A stretch of DNA of 35,598 nucleotides from Acidobacteriota bacterium (GTDB lineage Bacteria > Acidobacteriota > Vicinamibacteria > Marinacidobacterales > SMYC01). The stretch is from the NCBI GenBank assembly GCA_004356105.1, contig SMYC01000064.1:1-35598 (forward strand), written 5' to 3'. Below, piece after piece: positions 1-8,130 of this stretch. A program made the translations under genes and the position numbers. Within the stretch, counting starts at the first letter, position 1. Each line of letters begins with the position of its first letter. The notes under the pieces are model-generated. The model did not search any database, was not told the DNA's origin, and saw only the letters and a program-made list of their open reading frames with translations.

Positions 1-767
1 CTCGGACCACGGAGCGGAGCCGGGGTCAAGGCCGCGAAGCGCCGAGCGAAGCGAGGGAAGCCTTTACGCCGGCGAGCACCGTGGTCTGCTGAGGGGGCGA
101 TGGCAGACGGTTTCTACCCACAGATTTTGCCGAAGACCCATTTTTTGTTCCCCGTCTTTCTCATTATCACCATGAACCTGGGGTATTTTTTCCTCACCGG
201 AAGGCCCATCGTCATGGAGAGCTTTCTGCTGGCCTGCACGCTCCTGGGTATTCTCATGTGGTTTCAGAAGGTCGACGATTTGACCGGAATCATGAACACG
301 GCTTACGCCGGAATGAAGGGCGTTATGCCGGCGGTCGTTATCCTTGCCCTCGCCTACTGCATCAATACGCTGAGCCAAGACATGGGGACAGCTGCCTATG
401 TTGTGAGCATGACTGAAGGGTGGATGACGCCGAACCTGATCCCGGTTCTCGCTTTTGTCATGAGCGCTTTCATCAGCTTCGCCACCGGAAGCGCCTACGG
501 CACCTACGCCATCATGGTTCCAATTGTGGTCCCGCTCGCGTACCAATTCGGCGGCCAAGAGGTGGGAACACTCGTGTACTCTTCGTTTGGCGCCGTCCTG
601 GGCGGCGGCGTCTTCGGCGACCACTGCTCGCCTCTATCGGATACAACGGTACTTTCTTCGATGGGCGCCGCTTGCGACCACATCGACCACGTGAAGACCC
701 AGATCCCTACGCGATGGCGGGGGCCGCGGTTGCTTTGGTCGGCTATGTCATCGTGGGATCGGTGTAA
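1..767 (+). CDS. NhaC-like Na+/H+ antiporter, C-terminal part (5' partial, one frameshift)
   Basis: Integral membrane antiporter exchanging Na+ for H+. The frame is open from the window edge, so the gene begins upstream. The first ~35 codons give a basic stretch (KAAKRRAKRGKPLR) like the cytoplasmic loop that precedes the C-terminal half in this family. Hydrophobic helices follow, then the signature GDHCSPLSDTTVLSSMGAAC and HIDHVKTQIP. After QIP the frame is lost: the expected ending YAMAGAAVALVGYVIVGSV is encoded one frame over and stops at 765-767. A single missing C in the CCC run at 705-707 explains this. The uncorrected frame runs to 966 through antisense sequence of the neighbour. The stop lies 10 bp from the convergent RraA-like gene. 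Whether the frameshift is biological or an assembly error cannot be told from the sequence. Confidence 0.85.
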
Positions 768-777
768 TGGGCAGCCG

Positions 778-1650
778 CTAGTTGCTCCGTTTCTTCTGAC
801 GCTCGTATTCCTCGAGAAGCTCTGGCGACAGCACCGGGTACACCTCGCCGAAGCGGTGCTCTTTCTTCCTCAAGAGCTCACGCTGATAGTTCTCCATCGA
901 GATCTTCGCGCGCGCTCGACTGAGCACCTGCTCGAGGAGCTGCGGAGGGAAGAAGAGTACTCCTGATTCGTCGGCCACGACGATGTCTCCTGGCAACACG
1001 GTCACATGGCCGATCCGCACGGGCACGTTCCACTCCGCGCCGAGCCACTTAGAGGTATCGATATCGAAGTACCTCGCGAATACAGGAAAATCCGCAAAGC
1101 TCGAATCTCCGAGCTCGGCGAGATCGCGACTGCCACCGTCCACGATAGCGCCACGGATGCCCGAGAGCTTCATTCCCAGCGCGCCGACATCACCGAACAT
1201 CTGGTCGCCGGACGCTCCTCCGAGCTCGACGACAACGACATCTCCCGGTTTCCCTTGATCCGCGGCACGTCCGTAAAAGCGTCGATCCCAGTCGCCCTCC
1301 TCGGCCAGCGCATCGAGCGCCTCGCGGATATCGGGACGCGGCGGCAAAAAACGCATCGTGAGCGCGCGTCCGACGACACGCTCGCCCGGTTGCGTCGTAC
1401 GAAGCCCAAGAACATAGTTCGCCTTGTGCTCTCCGAGCGCGTCCCAAATCGCCTCGAGCTGGAGCGTCTCGAGCGCTTCTAGCTGGGCGTCGGTGACCTG
1501 GACGTCGCGCGAGCTCGCCAACATGTCCATGAGGGGCGAATAGGTCGCGCTATTCGCCCGAAATCCATCCGGTGTCTCGACGTCTTGCGCGAAAGTCACC
1601 ATCGAAAGGATGGTCAAGGCCACGAAAACCAGCAGTGTACTTTTTTTCAT
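778..1650 (-). CDS. Secreted RraA-like (HMG/CHA aldolase-type) protein
   Basis: A 290-aa protein of the RraA / demethylmenaquinone methyltransferase-like superfamily, whose enzymatic members are metal-dependent HMG/CHA aldolases and oxaloacetate decarboxylases. The core shows GDVVVVELGG, then MFGDVGALGMKLSGIRGAIV and DGGSRDLAEL; the Arg-Asp of GSRD is the substrate/metal site of the family. The ATG at 1650 is chosen because GGAGGG stands 6 nt upstream and because it gives a clean signal peptide (MKKSTLLVFVALTILSMVTFA, cleaved before Q). A start further upstream would destroy that signal. Export is unusual for this mostly cytoplasmic family. The gene lies 37 bp downstream of the metallohydrolase gene on the same strand and is probably co-transcribed with it. 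Substrate unknown. Confidence 0.88.
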   Translation of the reverse strand: MKKSTLLVFVALTILSMVTFAQDVETPDGFRANSATYSPLMDMLASSRDVQVTDAQLEALETLQLEAIWDALGEHKANYVLGLRTTQPGERVVGRALTMRFLPPRPDIREALDALAEEGDWDRRFYGRAADQGKPGDVVVVELGGASGDQMFGDVGALGMKLSGIRGAIVDGGSRDLAELGDSSFADFPVFARYFDIDTSKWLGAEWNVPVRIGHVTVLPGDIVVADESGVLFFPPQLLEQVLSRARAKISMENYQRELLRKKEHRFGEVYPVLSPELLEEYERQKKRSN

Positions 1651-1687
1651 TTGAACCCTCCATGGATCCGTTGAAGTCCGATTTCGA

Positions 1688-4111
1688 TTAACGGCGCAGG
1701 ATGCGCTGATACACCGCGCGCGCTCGATCGATGCCGTCACGGTAAGCTTCTTTTTGTGCCGCCGTGTGCCACGTGTCTCTCGCTTCGACCCGCCGCCAGA
1801 GCGCCTCGACGGATTCGAGCAGAAAGCGGGCATCCGTGGCCGACGTAAAGGTCACGCCGTCCCGCACGATGTACACTGGCGATGTCTGCGCGAATGCGTA
1901 AGCATCACCCACGAAACGACTTTGCGGTCCGACCGCACGGGCCGCAACCCAGCCGCTTTCCGGAATGTCGACCGACGCTTCGAGCTCCCACCGAGGACCG
2001 TCGCCGCTCGGCTGCCACGAATGCGCCACTTCCCCATTGACGATCACGTCGACGCGATCGATAGGTGAAATCGACGCAAGCTCTATCTCGACGTGAAACG
2101 ACTTCGCGTCCGTCGCTTCCACAACGATCTCGCCGCCAGGCTGCTTCCCGTTGACGGTCAGAAAGAGAAGCGGTCCGCTCGTCCCAAAAGTACGGCCAGC
2201 CGCCACCGCGTCGATCCACGACGCGAACGTGAGCGGTCCCTCGACCTGCGCGTAGGTTCGCGCTGTCCCGCCCGAAGGGTCGTACCAGACGTCGGAGAAG
2301 TTGTCGGTGCCGCCGGTGGCCGCGAGACGAAAGCCGCAATTGAGAAACTTGTAATAAACACTCGTGGAGTCTTCCTCTAGAGACGCGATCGAGACTACGT
2401 CGTAGAAATCTCCCTTGCCGAGAGCTACGTGAACGGGGATGTCCGCGGTCGCCGCATCTTCCGGGGTCTCGACACGCTGATTGTACGGGTGGACGAAGCC
2501 CGCAATGCCTGATTGCGCGTGCACGCCGTCGATGTGCCGAATCTTGAGAACGTCGGGCGCATAAGGTGTGTTCGCCGCACCGCCGAGCAGAGGCATGATG
2601 AACGCGTTCACGCCGACGAGCGCGACATGCCCGAAGGAGCCGCGAAACTCCTGCGAGTAGCGCAGAATGTAGTCGTCGTTCGAAAGGCGATAAGGATTGC
2701 CGGTAAGGTCGCTCCACCGCCCCATGAGCTTCGTGCCATCCATGTGGATGAGCGCGTTCGTAACGTGCAAGTCATCGGCAACGACTTGATGGAAGAAACC
2801 TTCCTGCGTCAGCCCGAACCGGCCTTCGTGAAGATCGTGCGTGTGCATGTCTCCGGAGAACCAGCCGTCGCTGGGCGCGTCGATAATCCGCGTGAGCTGA
2901 AGCTCGACTTCGACGACGCCGCCCTCGGGCACTTCGACGCTCGCCCGCGCCGGAAGATATTCGAAGCCCCGCATCGCTTCGACGACCGTGATCCCTGCCG
3001 GTACCTCCACATCGAAAGATCCGCTCGAGTGCTGAAAGTGCGTCCTCGTCGCCGGCACCATCCGATGAAAACCGCCATCTTCCGTATAGCCGCGCCCGTC
3101 GCTTCCAACGACCATGAGCCGCGCAGGAACGACGTCGCCATCGGGACCGCGCACGACACCTCGCACGCGTCCGGTTGCAAAGCGGGGCTTACGCGAATCA
3201 ATACGGACAGCTTTCCAAGCGCCTCTAGCCCCGCCCGCTGATGACAATGTATAGAGCGTCGTCGGCCCGCGGTGGTTGGACACAAAGGCGATCATGGAGC
3301 CATCCGGGCTCACCGCCGGGTCGAACTCGTCAAGAGGATCCTCGGTGAGGCGCACGCGATTGCCGCCCTTTGCCGGAACGACAGCGATATCGTTCGAGCC
3401 CGCCGCGTCGGTGGAGTACGTCAGCGAGCTGCCGTCGGGAGACCATTCAGGCTTGGCTCGATAGCTCGTCTCTTCGTAGTGCACCAGCGTCGGCTCGCCC
3501 GAAGGCAGCGGCAGGACCCATATGCCGCCCGACCCGCTTCGTCCAGAGACCGGCGACACATAGGCGAGCTTCGTACCATCGGGTGAGACCGCCGGTTGAA
3601 AATCGTTGCGACGCGTCGCTACGACCACGGTCTGGGTGCGGGTCTCGAGATCCAGCCGATAGATGTCGAGGTTGCCGCTCCGCCGGCTCACGAAATACAA
3701 GCTCTCGCCGTCCGGACTCCAGGTAGGCTCGATGTCGACATCGGGATCGTCGGTGAGACGCTCGACGGTGCCGCCTGCCGCGTCGACGATGCCGATGTCC
3801 AGATTTCCGTCGACGTCCATCGTGAGCGCGACCTGCGTTCCGTCCGGGCTGAAGCGCGGCTCGGAATGATACGCGGGCCCTTGCGTGAGAGCGACCGCGT
3901 CCCCGCCTTCGACGGGCACTTTCCAAATGTCTCCGCGCATGGCGAAGACGAGAAACTGGCCGTCGGGACTGAACGCGGGGTCGAGCGGTCCCGTCGATAT
4001 GGCCGGCAAGAGGTGAAACTCCACGCGGGTCTGGGCGATGAGAGTGCCGCAGACAAACACAGCGAACGCCACAACACAGGCCGTGGGGCGCCAAGAGAAG
4101 TTGCGGATCAT
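1688..4111 (-). CDS. Exported TolB-type propeller + CehA/McbA-family metallohydrolase
   Basis: An 807-aa exported protein. A signal peptide (residues 1-26, ending LIAQ) is followed by six TolB/PD40 blades (about 35-300), each with a SPDG turn, so probably one six-bladed propeller. A linker with Ig-like character (about 315-410) leads to a PHP-type metallohydrolase of the CehA/McbA group. Its first metal motif is GDMHTH with D421, H423 and H425; later family features are GFVHPYNQ and ATGGTDNFSD. A C-terminal beta region (VDVIVNGEVAH) completes the fold. Characterised CehA/McbA enzymes hydrolyse carbamate and ester bonds, but the substrate here cannot be predicted. The ATG at 4111 has AGGAGAG 4 nt upstream. 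It is the first gene of a likely two-gene unit with the secreted RraA-like protein. Confidence 0.88.
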   Translation of the reverse strand: MIRNFSWRPTACVVAFAVFVCGTLIAQTRVEFHLLPAISTGPLDPAFSPDGQFLVFAMRGDIWKVPVEGGDAVALTQGPAYHSEPRFSPDGTQVALTMDVDGNLDIGIVDAAGGTVERLTDDPDVDIEPTWSPDGESLYFVSRRSGNLDIYRLDLETRTQTVVVATRRNDFQPAVSPDGTKLAYVSPVSGRSGSGGIWVLPLPSGEPTLVHYEETSYRAKPEWSPDGSSLTYSTDAAGSNDIAVVPAKGGNRVRLTEDPLDEFDPAVSPDGSMIAFVSNHRGPTTLYTLSSAGGARGAWKAVRIDSRKPRFATGRVRGVVRGPDGDVVPARLMVVGSDGRGYTEDGGFHRMVPATRTHFQHSSGSFDVEVPAGITVVEAMRGFEYLPARASVEVPEGGVVEVELQLTRIIDAPSDGWFSGDMHTHDLHEGRFGLTQEGFFHQVVADDLHVTNALIHMDGTKLMGRWSDLTGNPYRLSNDDYILRYSQEFRGSFGHVALVGVNAFIMPLLGGAANTPYAPDVLKIRHIDGVHAQSGIAGFVHPYNQRVETPEDAATADIPVHVALGKGDFYDVVSIASLEEDSTSVYYKFLNCGFRLAATGGTDNFSDVWYDPSGGTARTYAQVEGPLTFASWIDAVAAGRTFGTSGPLLFLTVNGKQPGGEIVVEATDAKSFHVEIELASISPIDRVDVIVNGEVAHSWQPSGDGPRWELEASVDIPESGWVAARAVGPQSRFVGDAYAFAQTSPVYIVRDGVTFTSATDARFLLESVEALWRRVEARDTWHTAAQKEAYRDGIDRARAVYQRILRR

Positions 4112-4233
4112 GCGTCTCTCCTATTCTCGAGCTGCCAGAAGCCGGCAGTAAAGGCCCTATTCTGGCACGGGCGCGTGCTATTGTGCGCTGTCCTCCATGC
4201 TATTGGGCATGAGGCCCCGGAGATTTGGTTCAA

Positions 4234-4658
4234 ATGAAGGATCATTTACCGCATCTTCCTTTTCACGACGGTTCTCGGGAGCGTCCCGACGGCGACGGCG
4301 CAGTCGGCGCCGCCAAAACTTATCCACCCCTTGCTCTCCGCCGATGCCGACGTGAACGATAAAACCGAGATCGATCCAACCCAGAAAAAGGCAAGGACGT
4401 CCGGCCGCTCGCCTACCAACATTCTGGTGTCGACGTTGAGCGACGCGTTAACCTTGGACTTCGCCAAAACCCTCATTGCCGCCGAGTCCATTGGCGAGGA
4501 CGACGTGACCGACTACCTCTCCGTCAGCTTTCCCGCCACGGACTATCTCGGTCTTGGAGCCCCATCGGTTCATGAGTGAATTCGACCGGCTGACGGTGGC
4601 GTCCAGTCATGGATCGCCGTGGCGGTATGACACGTTTGTCCCGCTAATCTTTGCTGGC
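4234..4658 (+). pseudogene. Wreck of an exported alkaline-phosphatase-superfamily protein (ends kept, middle deleted)
   Basis: Three pieces of one family are recognisable in order. (1) A signal peptide RIFLFTTVLGSVPTATAQ followed by SAPPKLI, the usual start of exported phosphatases of this type. The ATG AAG at 4234 connects to it only if one extra G is removed. (2) 4331-4579, in the signal-peptide frame: LTLDFAKTLIAAESIGEDD and DYLSVSFPATDYLG, which belong near the end of the family's catalytic domain. (3) 4596-4658, in another frame: SHGSPWRYDTFVPLIFAG, the late metal-site block normally read as HG.P..YD.HVPLIF. The catalytic VDQxRxDY and Thr-containing region, several hundred residues, is missing between pieces 1 and 2. 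Not functional. The third piece abuts an inverted HNH fragment. Confidence 0.72.
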
Positions 4659-4800
4659 AGTTTTTCCGTCACGGCCGCCTCGATCATGGAAACGAGATCG
4701 GTACCGGGCATGAGCGCCGCGATGATCGGCGGCTTCGCGGACGGGACCGGTCTCAGCGACCGGATGACTCTTTCCAGACGGAGTGCCGTCGGCGTCTGAC
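4659..4800 (-). pseudogene. Fragment of an HNH-endonuclease-family gene (middle region)
   Basis: On the minus strand this stretch encodes PTALRLERVIRSL, then ALMPGTDLVSMIEAAVTEKL. The latter matches the block ALIPGSDLASIIDAAVSEKL just before the HNH domain of the intact gene at 14161-15762 at 14 of 20 residues. About 14 unrelated residues lie between the two matches, so the copy is rearranged as well as truncated. Neither the N-terminal domain nor the HNH motif is present. It lies head-on against the phosphatase wreck, so the fragment was inserted or joined here by recombination. About 100 bp between it and the kinase start hold no recognisable gene. Confidence 0.6.
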
Positions 4801-4904
4801 ATTCGGTGTTCGTTTGCCGACCATGAAGGATAGCCGTGCCGACGATTCGGTGGCCGGCTTTACTTTCCGACCCCGCTGGCATACTTTCTTTCCACAAAGA
4901 CGCC

Positions 4905-7577
4905 ATGATCGGAAAGATGATTGCTCACTACGAGATCCTCGATGAGCTCGGACGTGGGGGCATGGGCGTGGTGTACCGCGCTCGCGACACGAAGCTTGGC
5001 CGCGAAGTGGCCATCAAAGTTCTCCCGGAAGCTTTCGCCGCGGACAAGGACCGCGTGGCGCGTTTCGAGCGCGAAGCCCGACTCCTCGCGTCCTTGAATC
5101 ACCCGAACATCGCGACCATCCACGGGATCGAGAATGTGGATGGCACCGTGGCGCTCGTCCTCGAGCTCGTCGAAGGCCCGACGCTCGCCGAGCGCATCGC
5201 ACAAGGCCCCATCCCACTCGAGGAAGCCATGGCGATCGCGCGACAGATCGCCGACGCTCTCGACGCCGCTCATGAAGCCGGCGTGATGCACCGCGACCTC
5301 AAACCCGCCAACGTCAAGATCAAAGAAGACGGTACGGTCAAAGTGCTCGATTTTGGTTTGGCGAAGGCGCTCGATAGCGACGAAGCAGCCATCGACGATT
5401 CCGCGATGTCCCAATCGCCAACTCTGACGAGGCAGGGAACGGCTCTTGGAGTAATTCTCGGAACGGCCGCGTACATGAGTCCCGAACAGGCCAAAGGCAA
5501 GCGCGTCGACAAGCGGACCGACATCTTCGCCTTCGGTGCGCTCGTGTATGAAATGCTTACCGGCAAGAAGGCCTTTCCCGGTAAGGACATTCCAGAAGTG
5601 CTCGCCGCCGTGATCAACACCGAGCCCGACTGGGAAGCTCTGCCGAGCACCGTGTCGCTGCGGTTGCGCGCATTGTTAGAGCGCTGCGTGGACAAGGATC
5701 ATAAAAAGCGGCGGCGCGACATTGGCGACGTCCGCAACGAGCTAGAAGATTCGCTCACGGCAAAGCGTCAACGTCCCTCGCCTCGGACTTGGAGCACGAA
5801 GGTGTTCATCGGCGTTTCCATCGGAAGCGCCGTGATCGCTGGGCTGCTCGTTGGGCTGTCTAAGACACCCGAAAACGCGAGCACGGGATTCGTGAGACAT
5901 GTTTCCGTAGCGGTCCCGCCCGAGCACCAACTTCGCATCGGCATTACATGTGGCTCCGCAGTGGCACTGTCTCCGGACGGGAGCACTCTCGTTTATGTCG
6001 GCATGGGCGAAGGGAAGAATGTCCTTTTCGTTCGGCCGCTCGATCAGCCTGTTGCGAGACGGATCGACGGCACCGCAGGTGCGTGCCAGCCTTTCTTTTC
6101 ACCGGACGGAGCGAGCATCGCTTTTTTCGCCGACGAGCAACTCAAGAGCGTATTGGTGAATGGCGGGCCGGTGCTCATCATCGCGGAGCCGACGCCGAGC
6201 CCGGGTGGAGGCGCGTGGGCGGCGGACGGAACGATTTGGTTCTCATCCGGAGAAGGTCCGCTCAAAAGGGTCTCTGCAACTGGAGGGGACGTGCGCCGGG
6301 GCACAACACTGGACTCGAGTGCAACGGAGCGAAGACACTCATATCCATTCGTCATGCCAGACGGCACGTCCATTCTCTTTAATGCGCACGGGCCCGCCGG
6401 CCATTTCGTCGCACGTGCCGAGGTGTCCGCCGCGGACTCTCACCAACGCATCACGGAAGACAAAGAAAATATTCGGGGACTCTACTTTGTCGAAACAGGG
6501 CACCTCGTTTTTCACTCAGGAACGAGTCTGTTTGCCGTGCCTTTCGAGCCGTCATCTGCGGCGGCCGCCGTCGAACCCACGAAGGTATTGGACGGCATAC
6601 CGTACACGGGTAGACTGCACGCTCACTTTGGGATGGCGAGAGACGGAACCCTCGCCTACTTGCCAAGCAGCGCGGGCGCGGCGGAGGCGCCGGTTTGGGT
6701 CGATCGAAACGGGGATGCCGTCCCGATTGCGGGAGCGCCGCCACAACATTATATGGACCCGCGACTCTCTCCTGATGGGAAGAGGCTCGCCATGACCGTC
6801 ATCGACTCGGATGAGTTGGACGTCTGGGTTCTTAATCTGCGTCGTGACACTTTGGCGCGAGTGACCTTCGACCCGGCTGGAGATTTGAGAGCTTTATGGA
6901 CGCCGGACGGGCAATCACTCGTTTTTGCTTCGAATCGTGCCGGCGCCTACGACCTCTATGAGGTGTCAGCCGACGCGAGTGCCGAGCCCCGAAGACTCAC
7001 GACGGGTGAAGTCCGACAGCCGACAGCGATTTCGTCGGATGGACGCCGCGTCATATTCGTTCAACGAAACGACAATGGGAATACGGATATCGGCGTCGTC
7101 CAGCTCGACGGGACGAGTGCTCCTGAGCTGTTGTTAGCAACGGCACAGAAAGAGGAAACGGGTGTGCTATCTCCCAACGACCGATGGCTTGCCTACGTAT
7201 CTGACGAATCCGGACGGAGCGAAGTCTACTTGCGGTCATTTCCTGACATGCGGAGCAAGGTGCAAGTCTCGGTCGGGGGAGGCAGCGAGCCGATGTGGTC
7301 ACCCAAAGGTGATGAGCTGTTCTATCGTTCGGAGCAGAAAATGATGGCGGTCCCGTTCGATACCGCGGGCAAGGCCGAGCCCGGAAGGCCTGCCCTCCTG
7401 TTCGAAGCACCCTACCTGCTTTCGGTTCCTAGCGCGCCGTGGGCCGACTATGACGTTTCCCGTGACGGCGACAAGTTCGTGATGATTCGACAAGAAGACC
7501 CCGAGGGTCCGACCGAAATCCGATTGATTCTAAACTGGAGCAAGGAGCTGCAACGACTCGCCCCTAGCGCGAACTAG
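4905..7577 (+). CDS. Transmembrane Ser/Thr protein kinase with TolB/PD40 propeller sensor
   Basis: An 890-aa one-component receptor kinase. The Hanks-type domain spans about 9-275: glycine loop GRGGMG (16-21), ATP-binding K38 in VAIKVL, catalytic loop HRDLKPAN (H129-D131), DFG at D149, and GTAAYMSPEQAKG in the activation/P+1 region. One membrane helix lies at about 300-320. The rest (about 335-880) is a propeller with repeated SPDG/TPDG turns, placed outside the cytoplasm by the single helix. The C-terminus ends with the family tail EIRLILNWSKELQRL. The start at 4905 places the kinase at the N-terminus; an upstream GTG at 4836 would add 23 unlikely residues. No strong ribosome site is seen. 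It is the only intact copy among five loci of this family in the window. Ligand and substrates unknown. Confidence 0.93.
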   Translation: MIGKMIAHYEILDELGRGGMGVVYRARDTKLGREVAIKVLPEAFAADKDRVARFEREARLLASLNHPNIATIHGIENVDGTVALVLELVEGPTLAERIAQGPIPLEEAMAIARQIADALDAAHEAGVMHRDLKPANVKIKEDGTVKVLDFGLAKALDSDEAAIDDSAMSQSPTLTRQGTALGVILGTAAYMSPEQAKGKRVDKRTDIFAFGALVYEMLTGKKAFPGKDIPEVLAAVINTEPDWEALPSTVSLRLRALLERCVDKDHKKRRRDIGDVRNELEDSLTAKRQRPSPRTWSTKVFIGVSIGSAVIAGLLVGLSKTPENASTGFVRHVSVAVPPEHQLRIGITCGSAVALSPDGSTLVYVGMGEGKNVLFVRPLDQPVARRIDGTAGACQPFFSPDGASIAFFADEQLKSVLVNGGPVLIIAEPTPSPGGGAWAADGTIWFSSGEGPLKRVSATGGDVRRGTTLDSSATERRHSYPFVMPDGTSILFNAHGPAGHFVARAEVSAADSHQRITEDKENIRGLYFVETGHLVFHSGTSLFAVPFEPSSAAAAVEPTKVLDGIPYTGRLHAHFGMARDGTLAYLPSSAGAAEAPVWVDRNGDAVPIAGAPPQHYMDPRLSPDGKRLAMTVIDSDELDVWVLNLRRDTLARVTFDPAGDLRALWTPDGQSLVFASNRAGAYDLYEVSADASAEPRRLTTGEVRQPTAISSDGRRVIFVQRNDNGNTDIGVVQLDGTSAPELLLATAQKEETGVLSPNDRWLAYVSDESGRSEVYLRSFPDMRSKVQVSVGGGSEPMWSPKGDELFYRSEQKMMAVPFDTAGKAEPGRPALLFEAPYLLSVPSAPWADYDVSRDGDKFVMIRQEDPEGPTEIRLILNWSKELQRLAPSAN

Positions 7578-7580
7578 CCT

Positions 7581-7680
7581 CTAGCCCTCCTCCAGGAGAC
7601 TCGCCCAATTCACGACGATTTCGATCTGGTCGGTGAGCGTTTCCTCGGTCGGACAGATGAACAGAAAGCGCTCGCCATCA
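7581..7680 (-). pseudogene. 3' remnant of a kinase-propeller gene
   Basis: Read on the minus strand, this short stretch encodes DGERFLFICPTEETLTD followed by QIEIVVNWASLLEEG and a stop (TAG, complement of 7581-7583). This is the terminal signature of the kinase-propeller family; compare DGDKFVMIRQ and EIRLILNW at the end of the intact gene that stops four bases before it. Upstream of the D the similarity ends abruptly, and the sequence becomes a PIN-domain gene in the opposite direction. Only about 32 codons survive, so the call rests on the pattern rather than on a complete domain. Confidence 0.65.
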
Positions 7681-8001
7681 GTGGCGCGACTTCAAGTAGC
7701 GGCGGCACACGGTATGGAGTTGCGAACCCATCCCCTCGTCGTAAGCCAGGTGTGGCGCGATTACCGTGGGCGCCAGGTCAATCTCGCTCGACTTCTCAAA
7801 GCCGTCGACATTATCAGCATCGACGATTCCATGGGTCGCGCCTGCGGTGCTCTTCTTGGTAAAGCTGGAATGTCAGACCCGATCGATGCAGCTGTCGTGC
7901 TCCTATCGCGCAGTGGTGACCGTATCGCGACCAGCGATCCGAACGATATCGAACGACTGATCGAAGCAGCGGGTCGGCGGGTCACCCTTGTCCCCATGTG
8001 A
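7681..8001 (+). pseudogene. PIN-domain toxin, N-terminus missing
   Basis: The reading frame encodes the body and end of a VapC-like PIN ribonuclease: VAAAHGMELRTHPLVVSQVW, GRACGALLGKAGMSDPIDAA (acidic site), and RIATSDPNDIERL (the TSD/TxN block). The first strand of the domain, which carries the obligatory first Asp (normally LDAGALIA), is absent. Upstream of 7681 the DNA is the antisense of a kinase-propeller 3' end. No antitoxin gene precedes it. The frame can be opened with a GTG at 7633 or ATG at 7651, but those codons read through the foreign sequence. Probably an inactive toxin remnant left by a deletion that also took its antitoxin. Confidence 0.7.
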
Positions 8002-8130
8002 GCTACGTCAAGCACCCAAAGCTCTTTCTGGACGGAGTCCAAAGTTAAGCCCTTCGTGTGGCCGTGGCACTTGCGGCGAGGCTGGCGTCGCACCCAAGCC
8101 CGGTGCCGCAGCTTCCGCCGAAATCACTCA

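Noticed and set aside
1..966. A continuous 288-codon antiporter frame ending at 966
   Set aside because: The last ~85 codons are antisense to the RraA-like gene, while the true antiporter C-terminus lies one frame over and stops at 767.
4175..4195. Possible sigma-54 promoter (TGGCAC ... TGC) upstream of the phosphatase wreck
   Set aside because: The GG-to-GC spacing is one base too long, and no enhancer-binding regulator is visible.
4836..4904. Upstream start of the kinase gene at GTG 4836
   Set aside because: The 23 added residues match nothing in the family, which begins just before the YEIL strand and glycine loop.
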